The position numbers and the translations under genes were made by a program. 64,000 bases of DNA from Silene latifolia (taxonomy: Eukaryota; Streptophyta; Magnoliopsida; Caryophyllales; Caryophyllaceae), in the NCBI RefSeq assembly GCF_048544455.1, contig NC_133538.1, positions 147,976,922-148,040,921 on the forward strand, written 5' to 3'. Below the pieces are notes generated by a model, which did no database searches, was not told the DNA's origin, and worked only from the letters and a program-made list of their open reading frames with translations. Of this stretch, positions 12,193 through 24,159 are shown in pieces (the first letter of the stretch is position 1; each line of letters begins with the position of its first letter).

Positions 12193-13107
12193 CTATGTAA
12201 GACTCTGGTCGAGAGATAGCATCCGTCGTGATCTATCTCGATAGATACGGATGCCTAGAATTCTTTGTGCCTCTCCCAGATCTTTCATCTGGAAATGGTT
12301 TTTCAACCATACTTTCACCGAAGTTAAGAGAGGTATGTCATTCCCAATCAGGAGTATGTCATCGACATACAATATTAGGAAGACAATCTTGCTCCCACTC
12401 GACTTGATATAAAGACATGGTTCCTCGACCGATCGAGTGAATCCATTTTCTTTTATCACTTGGTCTAAGCGATGATTCCAACTCCGAGATGCTTGCTTAA
12501 GTCCATAAATGGAACGCTTAAGCTTGCATACTTTCTTAGGATGTAAAGGATCGATGAAACCTTCGGGTTGTACCATGTACAACTCTTCCTCCAAAAAACC
12601 GTTTAAGAAGGCGGTTTTCACATCCATTTGCCAAATTTCATAGTCATGAAAAGCGGCAATCGCTAAGATAATCCGAATGGAACGCAGCATGACTACGGGT
12701 GCAAAAATTTCATCGTAGTGCAAACCTGGCACTTGGGTGAAACCTTTAGCAACTAGTCGTGCTTTATAGATATCTTGTTGACCTTCCACAGAATGCTTTA
12801 TTTTGTAAAGCCATTTGCATTGAAGGGGACGAACCTTAGCTGGTAAGTCAACGAGATCCCATACGTTGTTCTCATACATAGAGTCCATCTCGGATTGCAT
12901 GGCCTCAAGCCATAGCTTTGAGTCGAAACTAGTCATTGCACCTTTATAGGTTGCGGGTTCACTACTCGTTAAGAGTAGAACGTCATCTATGTCATGTTCC
13001 TCGACCATACCAATGTATCTGTCTGGAGGAATAGAGACTCTTCCCGACCTCCTAGGTTCCTCAGGAATATTCACCGCAGCCGGGATTGAAGGAATTGGTT
13101 CCTCCAA
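12193..13107 (-). pseudogene. Copia reverse transcriptase domain
   Basis: A 304-residue open segment on the minus strand. It contains the copia RT landmarks (RVT_2 family): the WLEAMQSEM block, KARLVAKGFTQ, QMDVKTAFLNG, SIYGLKQASR and the catalytic YVDDILLIGND. The core domain itself is open; the breaks lie on both sides, towards integrase (13071-13150) and RNase H (about 12110-12190). It is part of one original polyprotein rather than a separate gene. Confidence 0.9.
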
Positions 13108-14584
13108 TGGTTGCTCGGTATTTGGTTCGGAATCTCCGACGGGTCGAAGGTTCTATCACTCTTTGCATTCTCGAGAAATTCCTTCTCTAAGAATGTCGCA
13201 CTAGCCGCAACAAAAACACGTTGTTCGGTTGGCGAGTAGAAGTAATGACCAAGGGTTCCTTTAGGATAACCTATAAAGTATGTCTTGACCGATCGCGGGC
13301 CGAGCTTATCCTCGTGTCTCCACTTGACATAAGCCTCGCAGCCCCAAACCCGTATAAAGGACAAGTTAGGGACCGTTCCCTTCCATAGTTCATATGGAGT
13401 CTTGTCAACTGCTTTAGACGGACTTCGGTTAAGTATTAGAAAGCGGTGATTAAGAGCATAACCCCACAATGAGTCGGGCAACACGGTGTGACTCATCATG
13501 GATCGAACCATATCAAGTAGTGTTCGATTTCTCCGTTCGGACACACCATTCAATTGAGGTGTTCCGGTGGAGTTAATTGAAGGCAATCCCACGAGTCTTT
13601 GAGGTGTTGATCAAACTCGTGAGAAAGATACTCGCCACCACGATCTGAACGTAGTGTTTTAATCTTTCTACCAAGTAGGTTATGTACCCTATTTTGGTAT
13701 TCTTTGAATTTCTCAAAGGATTCACTTTTGTGCTTCATTAAGTAGACATAGCCATATCTACTTAAATCGTCCGTGAAAGTGATGAAATACCTATAGCCTT
13801 CTCGTGCGGTGATTGACATAGGTCCACATACATCCGTGTGTATGAGTCCTAATAGGTCAGCAGCGCGCATTCCAACACCTTTGAAGGAAATACGAGTCAT
13901 CTTACCGATGAGACATGATTCACACGTGCCAAATGATTGAAAATCAAAGGCCGAGATAGCTCCATTTTTAATGAGCTGTTTTACGCGTTTCTCATTAATG
14001 TGTCCCATACGGCAGTGCCATAGATACGTTTGATCTTTGTCACCAACCTTTAACTTTTTATTCATTACGTGTAATATTTCGGTGGTCTGATCTAAAACAT
14101 AAATTCCATTCATGGAGACTGCCTTGCCATAAATCATATCGTGTAATGAGAAAATGCAAGTATTATTCTCTATTACAAATGAAAATCCAAGTTTGTCAAG
14201 TGCGTAAACCGAAATAATGTTTTTCAAAGATGGTACATAATAGCAGTTATATAAAAATAACTCAAATCCATTTGGGAAGTGGATCACATATGTTCCCCTT
14301 GAGACGGCAGCCACTCGTGCTCCATTCCCAACACGCAGGTCCACCTCACCCTTTACGAGGGGTTCGATGTTTCGGAGCCCCTGCACATGATTACACAGAT
14401 GAGAACCACAACCAGTATCAAGTACCCAAGTTCCGTAACTTGCGTGGTTAATCTCAATCATATGAATAAAAGTAGAAGAAGAAGACATACCAACAGGTTT
14501 AACACGACCTGCCTTTAAGTCCTCATGATAAACAGGACATGTACGCCTCCAATGCCCAGTCTTGTGGCAATGATGGCATTCCAT
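13071..14584 (-). pseudogene. Copia zinc knuckle, protease and integrase
   Basis: Minus strand, two frames joined near 13570. In order: zinc knuckle CHHCHKTGHWRRTC; aspartic protease active site LDTGCGSH; the GAG-pre-integrase HHCC region (WHCRMGH, then CESCLIGK); integrase core with the catalytic acids in IHTDVCGP and LRSDRGGEY; and, after the frameshift, the catalytic glutamate in NGVSERRN, followed by an integrase C-terminal part (YELWKG, RVWGCEAYV). The frameshift falls between the second and third catalytic residues, so no active integrase can be made from this copy. Confidence 0.9.
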
Positions 14585-14740
14585 GTTTTCATTCTTGCTC
14601 TTTTGTCGCCCGATGAGGTGCTCGACTCACCAGTGCCCACTCTTACCCGAACCCGACTTCTTGAACTTCGGTTTACCCATCGCTAGGTTTGCTCGAGCTT
14701 TGCCCTTACCTTTCCCCTTGTTTGTCACAACGAGAACATC

Positions 14741-15420
14741 CTATTTCAAGCTCCCACTGAACTTCATGTCCTTCTCGGTGCATACGAGAAGGGAGTGCGA
14801 TTCATGGGGACTTTTCTTCAAATCATTCATATAGTAATTCGCTCTAAATTGCGAAAAACCATCGTGGAGTGAATGAAGCATGCGGTCGATCACAATGTTC
14901 TCGCTGATCTTACAATCAAAGGTCTCCAGCTTCTCGACATTCTCAATCATGCTGAGAATGTGTGGGCTAACTGGTTGGCCCTTCTCGAGTCTCGCATCAA
15001 AGAAGCGAGTGGTATGCTCATAGGTCACGATTCTCGGTGCTTTCGAGAATTCCTTGGTGAGCGTGGTGAAAATCTTGTTCGCACCATGGGCTATGAAGCG
15101 TTTCTGCAAATTGGGTTCCATTGCAAAAATGAGTACGTTTTTAATCGCACCCGCTTCCATACAGAAATCATTAAACTTGGTGATTTCAAGAAATGCTCTC
15201 AGCCGTGGGACTGGGTTTGCAGGGATGGGCTCTAATAGATATTTGAGCTTCCGTCAAAGCAACGGCAAAGATTCGTAATGCCGCCTCCCGGTCCGCGAAG
15301 TTTGATCCATCATTCTTGATCGAGTAGACCGATTCATCCGATTCATGAAGATCCGGCCGGGACTCACGGTCCAATGTGGCACTTGGCATTGGGTTATCAG
15401 TAGAACCACCATTTGTTATT
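14741..15420 (-). pseudogene. Copia gag (capsid) fragment
   Basis: Two minus-strand segments: about 15420-15186 (start region with RESRPDLHESDESVYSIKNDG) and 15160-14741 (EPNLQKRFIAHGA, FFDARLEKGQPVSPHI, LPSL-like HSLHDGFSQFRANYYMND). They match the layout of copia gag proteins (UBN2/Retrotran_gag type). They lie upstream of the zinc knuckle in the expected order. At least one frameshift sits near 15170 and another between 14740 and 14584. Confidence 0.75.
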
Positions 15421-15479
15421 AGTTTAAAAGTTCGTGATCTACACCGAAAAAGAAAGAAAAACAAAAACGAAATAAGCAA

Positions 15480-17351
15480 CTCATCGAGGTGATTTAAGTC
15501 TATTTAAAATTCATTTTAACGTGTAGACTCTCGCACTTGCATAATTGACCTCCCTCAAGAATGATACAAGTGATCCCAAGACTCAATTTTCGTAAATTGA
15601 TAAGCCAACTGTTTAGCTAATTCTTCCGTAAGAACTCTTGGTCGATAGATTTCCGTAAATCCTATCTATAGTCCACCATAGTCACAGGATCGTACGAGTG
15701 ACCATAGTGTTGAGATAAAATAGGTCAATCGATTCCAACTTACCCGACGTAGAAGGGGTCATATTATGCCTACCGACGAAGAAGGGACTCATTGGAGTTT
15801 GACCTATAAAGACCGTTCTCAATTTTTGTTTGTACGAGGAAGATCCCATCAACTAAATTATAATTCATATTAAGTGAACGAATAACTAGCGTCTGCGTGA
15901 ATGAATTAATTTGGGTGATGGCTTAAAAAACGTGTGACATGAGAATGTCAAAGAAAACTAACTCGTGACCTCTATATGTGTCAGTTTTCATGCAATAATT
16001 AGGTGGTTTGGTTTTTAGGCGGAATATGATGCATATTATCGTTACGAAAAATAAATAAAAGAATGCAATACGTAAATAAAAATTCCTAGTGTGGCCTATC
16101 CTAATAAAAAGAACATAAAACAACTTTGGAATCCACCGTTGGACCCGAGAAGCTTGTCTTGATGTTCCATCTTGATCCAGTAGCGGGAGTGAGCATCCGG
16201 TCTCCATCTTTGGTCTTCTCAAAGATTACAATTTAAAATTTACAAATATAAACCTATTTACATTTCTAAATAAAAACTGTAATTAAAAGAAATAAAAATG
16301 GAGATACGAGATCTCAAAATACAACAAAGACCGTGTTCCATCATTACGGTAACACGTTCTACTAAGGCCACACTAAGTTACAACCGTTTGCAAAAAAAAA
16401 AAAAATACGTAATTAAAAGCATTCAAATTAAACAAGAACGATAAATAAAATGCATCAACTAAATTTAAATTTATTCGTGACATAATTCCGTAATTATGTT
16501 AAATTTATCCAAACCACCTTTTAATGATTAAAATTCATGTGATAAAACCGCTTCTATCAATTTAATTTTAATCTTATACAATCCGTTACTTTAAATACGC
16601 TTTAAAATAACTTAATGGTACGTGTGTGAACCGTTTCACAATCATAGCGAGTGTACAATATCCGTATAAAGTACATATTAAAGCCAAAAGAAGATTTAAA
16701 ACAAAAGAATAAATTTTCAAAGCTGCCAAACCAAAAAACACTCGATCCAGGGACATAAGTGCTTGACCGAGGAATAAAAGAGCTCGATCGACTGAACTGC
16801 TAGTCGATCGAGAGGATTGCCAAACCGAAAGTGCTCGATCGACTACACTGGAGGTCGATCGAGTACTTTTATTAGCAACACTGTTCGATCGAGTACGAGG
16901 AGGTCTCGATCCATGATCGGTGGTTTTAAAAGCGATCGATCGAAAGTGCAAGGACTCGATCGAGTAAAACAAGACAGAAAAACCACTCGATCGATTTAAA
17001 AACTTGCTCGATCGAGTGCAAAAGTTTCTGGAAATGCAAAACCCTCGTGAAACAGTTTGACAAAACAAAACCTACTGCAATTTTTGATCAAAACCGCATC
17101 AAAACAATTTTACAATTTGACAAAACTTGACATATTGTTATAATCTCCGTATAAAACAACAATATGCATAAAAACAAATTGAAAAACAAGATGAATTAAC
17201 CGTGTAAAACATGTCACGGTTTCAAAAATTTGCAACAGCCAAAAAATTCCTGCCGAGAGGATAAAAACGCTGCTGCCGCACGAATTTCAAGACAATAAAA
17301 ATCGTTTCAAGATCGTTTGATGAAAAATCACAATAAAATTTACGTGGCCTT
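15480..17351 (-). other. Copia 5' leader with palindrome array
   Basis: Between the PBS and gag lies 1.9 kb with no credible ORF. At 16741-17016 there are about ten ctcgatcgag-type words at short intervals. This is the same word found in unrelated Ty3/gypsy LTRs in this window. A poly(A) run lies at 16391-16404. Confidence 0.65.
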
Positions 17352-17363
17352 GCTCTGATACCA
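17352..17363 (-). other. Copia primer-binding site
   Basis: The plus strand reads gctctgatacca, the complement of tggtatcagagc (initiator tRNA-Met PBS). It lies two bases from the 5' LTR end at 17366. Confidence 0.9.
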
Positions 17364-17365
17364 CT

Positions 17366-18355
17366 TGTAAGGTAATATCCGTATAAGACCCTTTAAATTT
17401 AAGGATTATAACGTAAATTTAACATGTGAAATATGGTCATAAACGAAAAACAACAAAGAAACAACAAGGATTAAGAATCAACCTCGGGTCCTTTGTAGTG
17501 CGGCGTAAAGAACATAAATCAACGGAGATTTCCTCCTAATTGTTGCACCCAAGACCGTCTGAGACTATGCCCTTGTGCTAGAAATGCTTTCTAATTGACT
17601 TGCAATATTGAGAAAGCTGTTGTGAGTTTTGTCGATGTGAGATCTAGGAATTTCAGAGAAAGTTGCACTGAAACCCTAATTGTTTTTCACTAATGATGAT
17701 TAGGTTAACAAGAAGGAGAAGGCTCTCCTTTTTGTTCTTCTAATTCGGCCAAACCGAGAGCCTAGGGGAGGGAGTGGGCTTTCACTTCCTCCTTCTTTTA
17801 ACTCGTAGTCCGACCAATTCCGCTAAAATGTATATGACGCGATTTTCATTATAAATCGTCATCGGTTATCGGCTATTAAAATGTCAACTAATAACACGGG
17901 TTAGTTGAATTATTAATACATGTCCGACAAAGACGATATTGTATAATTTATTCAATATACATTAATCGAATATAAATCGTTTATATTCAATTTACGAATT
18001 AACTGTTTAATTCGCCTTAGCCCATTTTATTTAATTCGTATTAAATATAATATCTCAACATCACATTTTGACTAATTACTAGTCAAATAACTCGGACTAA
18101 CTGGTTAGTCAAAATTTGGCATCAACATGATGTATTTTCATCTTTGTCACATCTCTCAAACGTATCCTATAGGTGTGACTATTAGGGACCAGTTGATCAC
18201 CGCCATCTGTATGACAATAACGTCAAACTTATCTAGCAAGCCAACCGTTATTGATAAACGTGGATCAACTGATAATAATACCAAAAGTATGCCCTTTGAT
18301 CCTTTTAGAGATTTATAAGTCCTTGCACTAACTGTTAAGGACACCAACCCCAACA
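17366..18355 (-). repeat. 5' LTR of copia element
   Basis: 990 bp, paired with 9532-10521, followed by the target duplication cttgt at 18356-18360. Confidence 0.93.
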
Positions 18356-18360
18356 CTTGT

Positions 18361-19873
18361 TGGTATATCCCTTACCCCTATATTTTGCTGCTGTTGTTGT
18401 TTGCTGAATACAATGAGGGCATTGTATGATTTGGTTTGGGGAGGGTATACATATGTCTGTTTGCATCCATAGGCATGTTTCTTGCATTTCCGCATTCAGA
18501 TCTAAAAAAAAAAAATTTTAAAAAAAAAAAAAATCCAAAAACATGTTTTTCATTTCGTGTGCATTTAGATAGAGTCTTAGGTAGAGTCGGAGTGGCTATA
18601 TAACAATGATGACACTGCATTTATACTTTAACTCGTGTAAGCCTTGCATTCTGTACACCCTATTTTGAGAAATTCATTTGCATAGTCTACGAGTTTTTGA
18701 TAATTTCTACCAAACGAATAGACTTGACCTAAATGTTGGCAAACTACATATACATTCTAAGGTTTAGAGCTTTATAAACTGGTGACATTCATGACCGGTT
18801 TCATTTAGGATGTGAGTAGTTACTCCTTGCATAGCATGTAATATCAAATGCATAAGTATGAAATTCAATTGCTTTTTGCCTACATACATTCGGGTTGGTG
18901 GTCGGTGTCACATGTGGAAGAGTGCTTACATTTTCCCCTTCTTTCATTACTACCCATGAGCTTCACATAGCCAAATTGACTTGTTTTGACCCCTTAACTA
19001 CAATCCAAACTTAAGCCTACCCTAGTCAAGCTAGTTAGTAGTTATTGTTGGTATGTTGTTATTTGTCATTTGGTTTTACTTCGAAAAGGAGATGTCGTTA
19101 GTATGAATGAGGAGGAGGCCCGAATGAAAAATGATGAAAAAAAGTTGTGAAAAAAAAGAGAAAAAAAAAGATTTGAAAAATGAAAATAGAAGGTTGGTAA
19201 TTTATGAATAATTCACTCCTATGCTATATCTTTATCCTATGAGGAGTTGATGTTATATTTGGTTAAGTGAGTTGAATGCTAATTTTGGCATTTGTGCTTA
19301 AATTTTTTAGATGGATTAGAAGCGGAATGTTGTCACTTGGTGTTGTTTAGGTGCTAACTTGACGTTTTACCTACACATATCCTAAATTGTTTTGCCCCTT
19401 CTTACCCATTACCTCACTTTTCCAAATTATTGTGAGTGCTCGACATGTGATAGGACCAGATTGGTTGGAGTGTATGTGTACGGTAGCTAGAATTGTCTAT
19501 CATATTAGATTGCATGCATGTTTATGTGGGTTGTAGTTTATGTGAGCGACTATTATTCTCTTTCTCTCTTACAAAATTTATACTCGCCCTTTGCTTAAAT
19601 GAGAGAAGAGTGACCCGTGAGAGTCCGACATAGATGGTCTTGCAAGGTCGACGGTTTGGTAGTCTTTGGTCATTAAATTAACTCGTTTGCATTTGAATTT
19701 TTGTGCCTTAGCTTTTGAATTTATTATTAAGCAAGGGTGTATTTTTGCATTAAATTGGTTTAACAATCTTTTGTATAGCTAGCTCTGAGTTGTATGCCAC
19801 TCTATTAGTCCCCTCTTATGTTTTGTGTTTATTGCTTGCTTGGGGACAAGCAAGGGTTTGGTTTGGGGAGGTT
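18361..19873 (+). other. Athila 3' internal region and polypurine tract
   Basis: Non-coding continuation of the Athila element. At 18406-18444 a short imperfect palindrome caatgagggcattg is followed by a polypurine-tract copy tttggtttggggagg. A/T homopolymer runs follow at 18505-18533. The true polypurine tract, tttggtttggggagg at 19857-19871, lies two bases before the 3' LTR. Confidence 0.7.
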
Positions 19874-21496
19874 TGATGCGTGCCTTTTTGACGTATTTAT
19901 TTACATATTCGGCACGCATTTTTATAAGTTTAATTGTTTATTTCACTCGTTTTTCCTCCCGTATTTGCTACTTTGGTGCGTTTCGTGCTTCTTGTAGGTT
20001 CGAGACACACTTATACATTTACAAGCCAAATCCGTTTAACAATGGAATAAGAAAGGAGTTAGAAGAGTTTCAGACTTAATAGGTCTTGGATAGATAGACT
20101 AGAACTTGTTTGACCTAGCAAATAGTGTTGGTGATATAATGGAACTGATTGTATGTTTGCTAACTCTTAATTAATGAGAATTCACATTTCACCAAAAAAA
20201 AAAAAAAAAGAAGAGTTTCAGACAAGTTTGACAAGGCGAGAATGGATTTTTGTTTACTTGGTATGCATGCTTGAGGAGATAATCAACTTCAATTTTGTGC
20301 CCAATGCTCATGTCGCCCGACTTAGAGGTTATGTCGTCCGACATGTTTGCCAAGTAGAGCGACCAATACTCCCTGTGGTCGACACAACAGCAATCACAAA
20401 GCAGCGATCATAAAGAAGAGCAGCATGTGTCGGCCGACTTATGACTATGTGTCGGCCGACTTATGACTCGATGTCGGTCGACCACCATGTATTTTTTGGT
20501 AGACACAGTGGAGAGCCAAAGCACGACATCAGCCCTATGTCTACCGACTTCAGATTTGTGTCGGTCGACTCTAGTCTATCTTTCGCTAGACTTCCTCCAT
20601 ATTGTCGACAAGTTATCTTATTTTATTTCTTTTATTTGGGCTTTACTATAAAAAGCATCAGGGTAATCCCAAAATTAGGTTACGCTATTATTATTCAGTT
20701 AGACTTTTCTCTCAAGAACTTTTAGCAAGTAAAAACTCCATTAGCTTTGGATCTAGAAATCCTTGCACTCAAATCTTACGGTACTTTGTTAATCTTTCTT
20801 CATTAATTAATTTATTTAGTTTCAATCAATTATTAACATCTTTCATATTCTTTTATGTTTACAATTATGTCTTCTATTATTATAATTGTTATTGTTTCCG
20901 TTAGTATGCATAGCTAAACTTCTCATCTAGGGAGAAGGGGGATCTAGGTTGTTAGAAAAGGGGTTATTATGAATTGATTGTTAAATTGCTCTTAATTGTT
21001 GTTTGATTATCGTATTACTTCTAATTAGTTAATTACTGATCAGAATTGATTAATTAGTCTTGCACAAACTAGGATTATCATTTAGGGTTAAGACTAGTAT
21101 AGGCCATGGTAATTGAATAGAGATAATTTAATGATAGCGATCGCATGTTAAATTAGATCTAAAAGAAATATTGAATCGACTGATCATATGACTTTCAACA
21201 ATATAAATTGCTCAATCAATGAATTAAATTCTACCCTTTGATGACTACCTAGTGAACCCGAATCCCTAGACTCTTTAATATTATTGTTATTTGTCTTTTA
21301 GTTACTTGCAATTAGCTGTTAGCATACAAACAATCAAAACTCCCACAATTGGTTACTTTAAGACAGATTTAAATACAAACAAACTAGATAATCACCGCCT
21401 TCCTGTGGATTCGACCCTGACTTACCGCTAGCTATTTTGTTAGTAGTAGTTTAGGTTTACTTTGATTAAGGCAAACGACTGAAAACAACTTTATCA
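19874..21496 (+). repeat. 3' LTR of Athila-type element, interrupted by a retroposon
   Basis: Matches 4644-6120 from end to end except for a 148-bp insertion at 20076-20223 (retroposon plus duplication), about 10 substitutions, two single-base indels, and one short block near 21080 where tttaggg replaces ccgaccggg. Followed by the target duplication gtagt. Confidence 0.93.
20076..20208 (+). mobile_element. Short poly(A) retroposon (5'-truncated LINE end or SINE)
   Basis: 133 bp ending in a run of 15 A, flanked by 15-bp duplications agaagagtttcagac (20061-20075 and 20209-20223). It is absent from the 5' LTR, so it arrived after the Athila insertion. The tail with ttaattaatgagaattcac before poly(A) resembles plant LINE 3' ends. 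I see no pol III boxes, so a truncated LINE is more likely than a SINE. Confidence 0.8.
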
Positions 21497-21501
21497 GTAG
21501 T

Positions 21502-22826
21502 CGTTGTTAGTTAGTACTTTTTACTTTGGTTTGTATGGATGGCCATAAGGCCGTATTTGCTTGGTTTAAACTTGTTGCAAGATTTTGAGGGGTCGGGTTA
21601 TCATCCCGACTCACGTTTATGAGACATCTTATATATATTTTGTGTTTTGACGGGAAGACTTCGAGGGCTTTGACCTGTGGCTACTCGACAGAGTGCCCCT
21701 CACTCGGTCGAGTAGTTGCAGATGTGACGAGGAGGGAGTATTCTGATCTCGGGCTACTCGATCGAGTAGCCAAGACACTCGATCGAGTAGCGGGCACTCG
21801 ATCGAGTAGCACTGTTACAGAAACTTTTCGTTAATTAAAATTGTTTTAATGGTTATATCATTACACGTTTTGGTGTTTAACATGGTTATTGATGATTAGT
21901 AACATGTTTGAACCGTTAATTTCATATGTTGGAAGTCGTGTTTGGGTTTTGGATGCGTATTCGTAACGAATAGTGAAATAGTAGTTGTTTCTTATTGCAT
22001 TCATTTTACATCCGTAATGTCTACTAATTATAGTTCACCAGAGTGGTGTCTTTCCATATGAATATACAATTGATATATACATGCATTCGTAACTGTGACT
22101 AATTGTCCGAATAAAGTAGCATATGGTTTTTTGAATTAATGGTTGTATGAGTAATGAGTAACGGCTATAATGAATCGTATGTGTTGGGTACATGTCAAGA
22201 GGTAAGTTTTCTGTAATATGTGTAGTAATTCGGTGGTGAACTTCGGGGACGAAGTTCCTTTTTAGAGGGGAAGAGTAATGTCGCAAAATAAAAAGGCCGA
22301 TATGGCAATCATTTTGTTGTTTGTTTATAATGTTTTCTATTATTTCGGTTACATTTCTTGTATGAAACTATAATTGTCTCACGTGTTCGTTGAGTAATTG
22401 TATGTTGAAGTTAAAGTTGAATAGTGTGTTATGAAGAGACGGTCATAAAGAGATAGTTATGATGTCGTGTATTGGAATAGAATCGTATCGTTGAGTAACA
22501 TAGTGGTGTTAATGTGACATGTTTCGTGTTAGTGGTTGTTATTAGTGAAAGTGTTATCTCATAGTGCGTGGCTAAGAGTTGTGAGCAGCAGTGTAGTCGT
22601 TGGTTCTGTTGGTCCATGTTGTGAGGTTGGTATTTCAAGTGGTAGCTTGTGGAAGTCGATCAATATAGAGCGTTAGACAGTTGATGACGATACAGGGAGG
22701 ATACTATTTCTGGGGAGTAGTGACCTATGTAGGAAGAGTAGTGTTGTCGTTTTGTTTCCGTATCTTGTGCTTTAGGGATAGGTGAGTTTAACTTCGGGGA
22801 CGAAGTTCTTTTTAAAGAGGGAAGAC
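21502..22826 (+). other. 3' internal region of outer element
   Basis: No gene. At 21683-21812 lies an array of actcgatcgagt and related palindromes. The pol-terminus and polypurine signature (aacttcggggacgaagttc followed by gaggggaag or gagggaag) occurs twice, at 22237-22274 and 22789-22826. The second copy directly precedes the LTR. Confidence 0.55.
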
Positions 22827-24159
22827 TATAATACCCCCCCCTTTTAGAGACCCGTTGACCAGTGTTGACCGACCTTGGGAGCAGTAATAGTCCTTAGAAG
22901 TGCGTACCAAAGTTATCATGTGTTTTGAGTTGTGGGTGGTACTCGATAGAGTAGAGGCTACTCGATCGAGTAGCTTGGATACTTGATCGAGTAGGGGCCA
23001 CTCGATCGAGTAGGTGGGCCACTCGATCGAGTAGCGTCTTTTCAGCGAGGGTTTATAATCGTGTTTTGTTAAAACCGCAAATCATTTCCGCCTCATTTCT
23101 TCAGATCTCTAGGTCGCCTCTTTCCCTTCCCTTCACCATATACCTTCCATGGGAGCCTTTGAAGGTCCTTGTGCCTTAGGAGTGCATAGCTTGAGTCGGG
23201 TAGCGATCCTTTGTTAGGTTTCCTCTTGTAGGTATGTCGTCATCATCATCCGTATCTTTGTCTTTTCAGTTAGGGTTAGTTTGGTAGTGATAGATGATTG
23301 TGTTATGTATATAGGTGTTGCTTGATTGCAGGATAGTGCGTGTATGGGATTGGAATCGTTGCAGTCGCTTAAAGGTAGGTTCTCCTACTCAGTTTCTGTG
23401 GATGGTCTAGTGTGTAGGTTGTTGTGTCGTGGTTGTTGTGTTGTTGTTACGTTTGTATGGCAGAGTATATGCGGTAATCGGTTGGTGTATACAGTTTGTT
23501 GGTTGTTGTTGTATTGCAGCTGTCTGTGATTGATTGTCTCTGATTCTCGAGGTGCGTCCTCGGCTGAGTGGAGTCACTTGCGGGAGTGACTTCACGCCCT
23601 AGTTTCACCCTCCGTGGAACCCGCCACAGGGGGGGGGATGTGCACATTAATGGGACAGGGTTATCGCTTGGTATGATGAGCGGGGCTTAGGTGGGAACGG
23701 CTGCGGTCCCCCACTCGCAGGGCTGGTCCAGTGGACAGTCGGTGACGGAGATTGTGTAGAGTGGGTGTGATTGTGTGTGACTTGTTGTGTTTATGTTGTG
23801 TTGACGATTGTCGTTGGTTTGTGTTGTGTCTTACCTCAGTTGCTGACCTTGTGTGGTTATCTTGTTTGTTTATGTGTCTGCCGTGATCCGTTATGGTGAG
23901 CAGACAGTTTGAGCAGGTGTTGATGTGGTTGATAGCTGGAGTCCTGGCTGGGATGGGTCATCACGAGTTCTGATAGAGTTAGTGTGTAGCTGGCGAGTTG
24001 TATCTTATTTTGTTGGTTGGTGGTAACACATGTAAATTTAACTATAAATGTTCTTTTATCGACTTTTGATGATTACTTACCTCGGGCAACCGAGATGGTA
24101 ACGCCCTTATATGCTAAGGAAGGTCTAGTTAAGGCTCCTCGGTATATGGGGGTGTTACA
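22827..24159 (+). repeat. Probable 3' LTR of outer element
   Basis: 1333 bp. It is preceded by the polypurine tract gagggaagac, ends gggtgttaca, and is not followed by a PBS. Its last 856 bp match 1-856. An array of five actcgatcgagt-like words lies at 22937-23036, with a TATA-like gtttataatc directly after it at 23051. Pairing with the left LTR is inferred; the left target duplication is outside the window. Confidence 0.75.

Larger units (their letters stand above)
9532..18355 (-). mobile_element. Ty1/copia LTR retrotransposon, complete but defective
   Basis: An 8824-bp element with 990-bp LTRs (9532-10521 and 17366-18355) and cttgt duplications, inserted in antisense into the Athila element. 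Read on the minus strand: 5' LTR, PBS complementary to initiator tRNA-Met, a long leader, gag, zinc knuckle, protease, integrase, reverse transcriptase, RNase H, polypurine tract, 3' LTR. The order integrase before reverse transcriptase defines Ty1/copia. Frameshifts and stops break the polyprotein. About 14 differences separate the LTRs (1.4%). Confidence 0.93.
4644..21496 (+). mobile_element. Athila-type LTR retrotransposon, gag-protease only, with nested insertions
   Basis: The element is bounded by gtagt duplications. It has a 1477-bp 5' LTR (4644-6120) and a 3' LTR (19874-21496) of 1475 bp once a 148-bp retroposon insertion with its duplication is removed. The PBS is the tggcgccgttgcc type used by Athila/Tat elements, and there is a ggggagg polypurine tract before the 3' LTR. 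Internal coding covers gag and aspartic protease only. Reverse transcriptase, RNase H and integrase are absent, and no trace of them remains between 9133 and 19856 apart from the nested copia element. The two LTRs differ by only about 10-14 positions plus small indels, so the insertion is recent. Confidence 0.92.

Noticed and set aside
15054..15278. Plus-strand ORFs overlapping copia gag
   Set aside because: They are antisense shadows of the minus-strand gag, which has clear family motifs.
16586..17068. 160-codon minus-strand ORF in the copia leader
   Set aside because: It is open mainly because the ctcgatcgag array lacks stops; the translation is low-complexity S/R repeats and it lies before gag in the leader.
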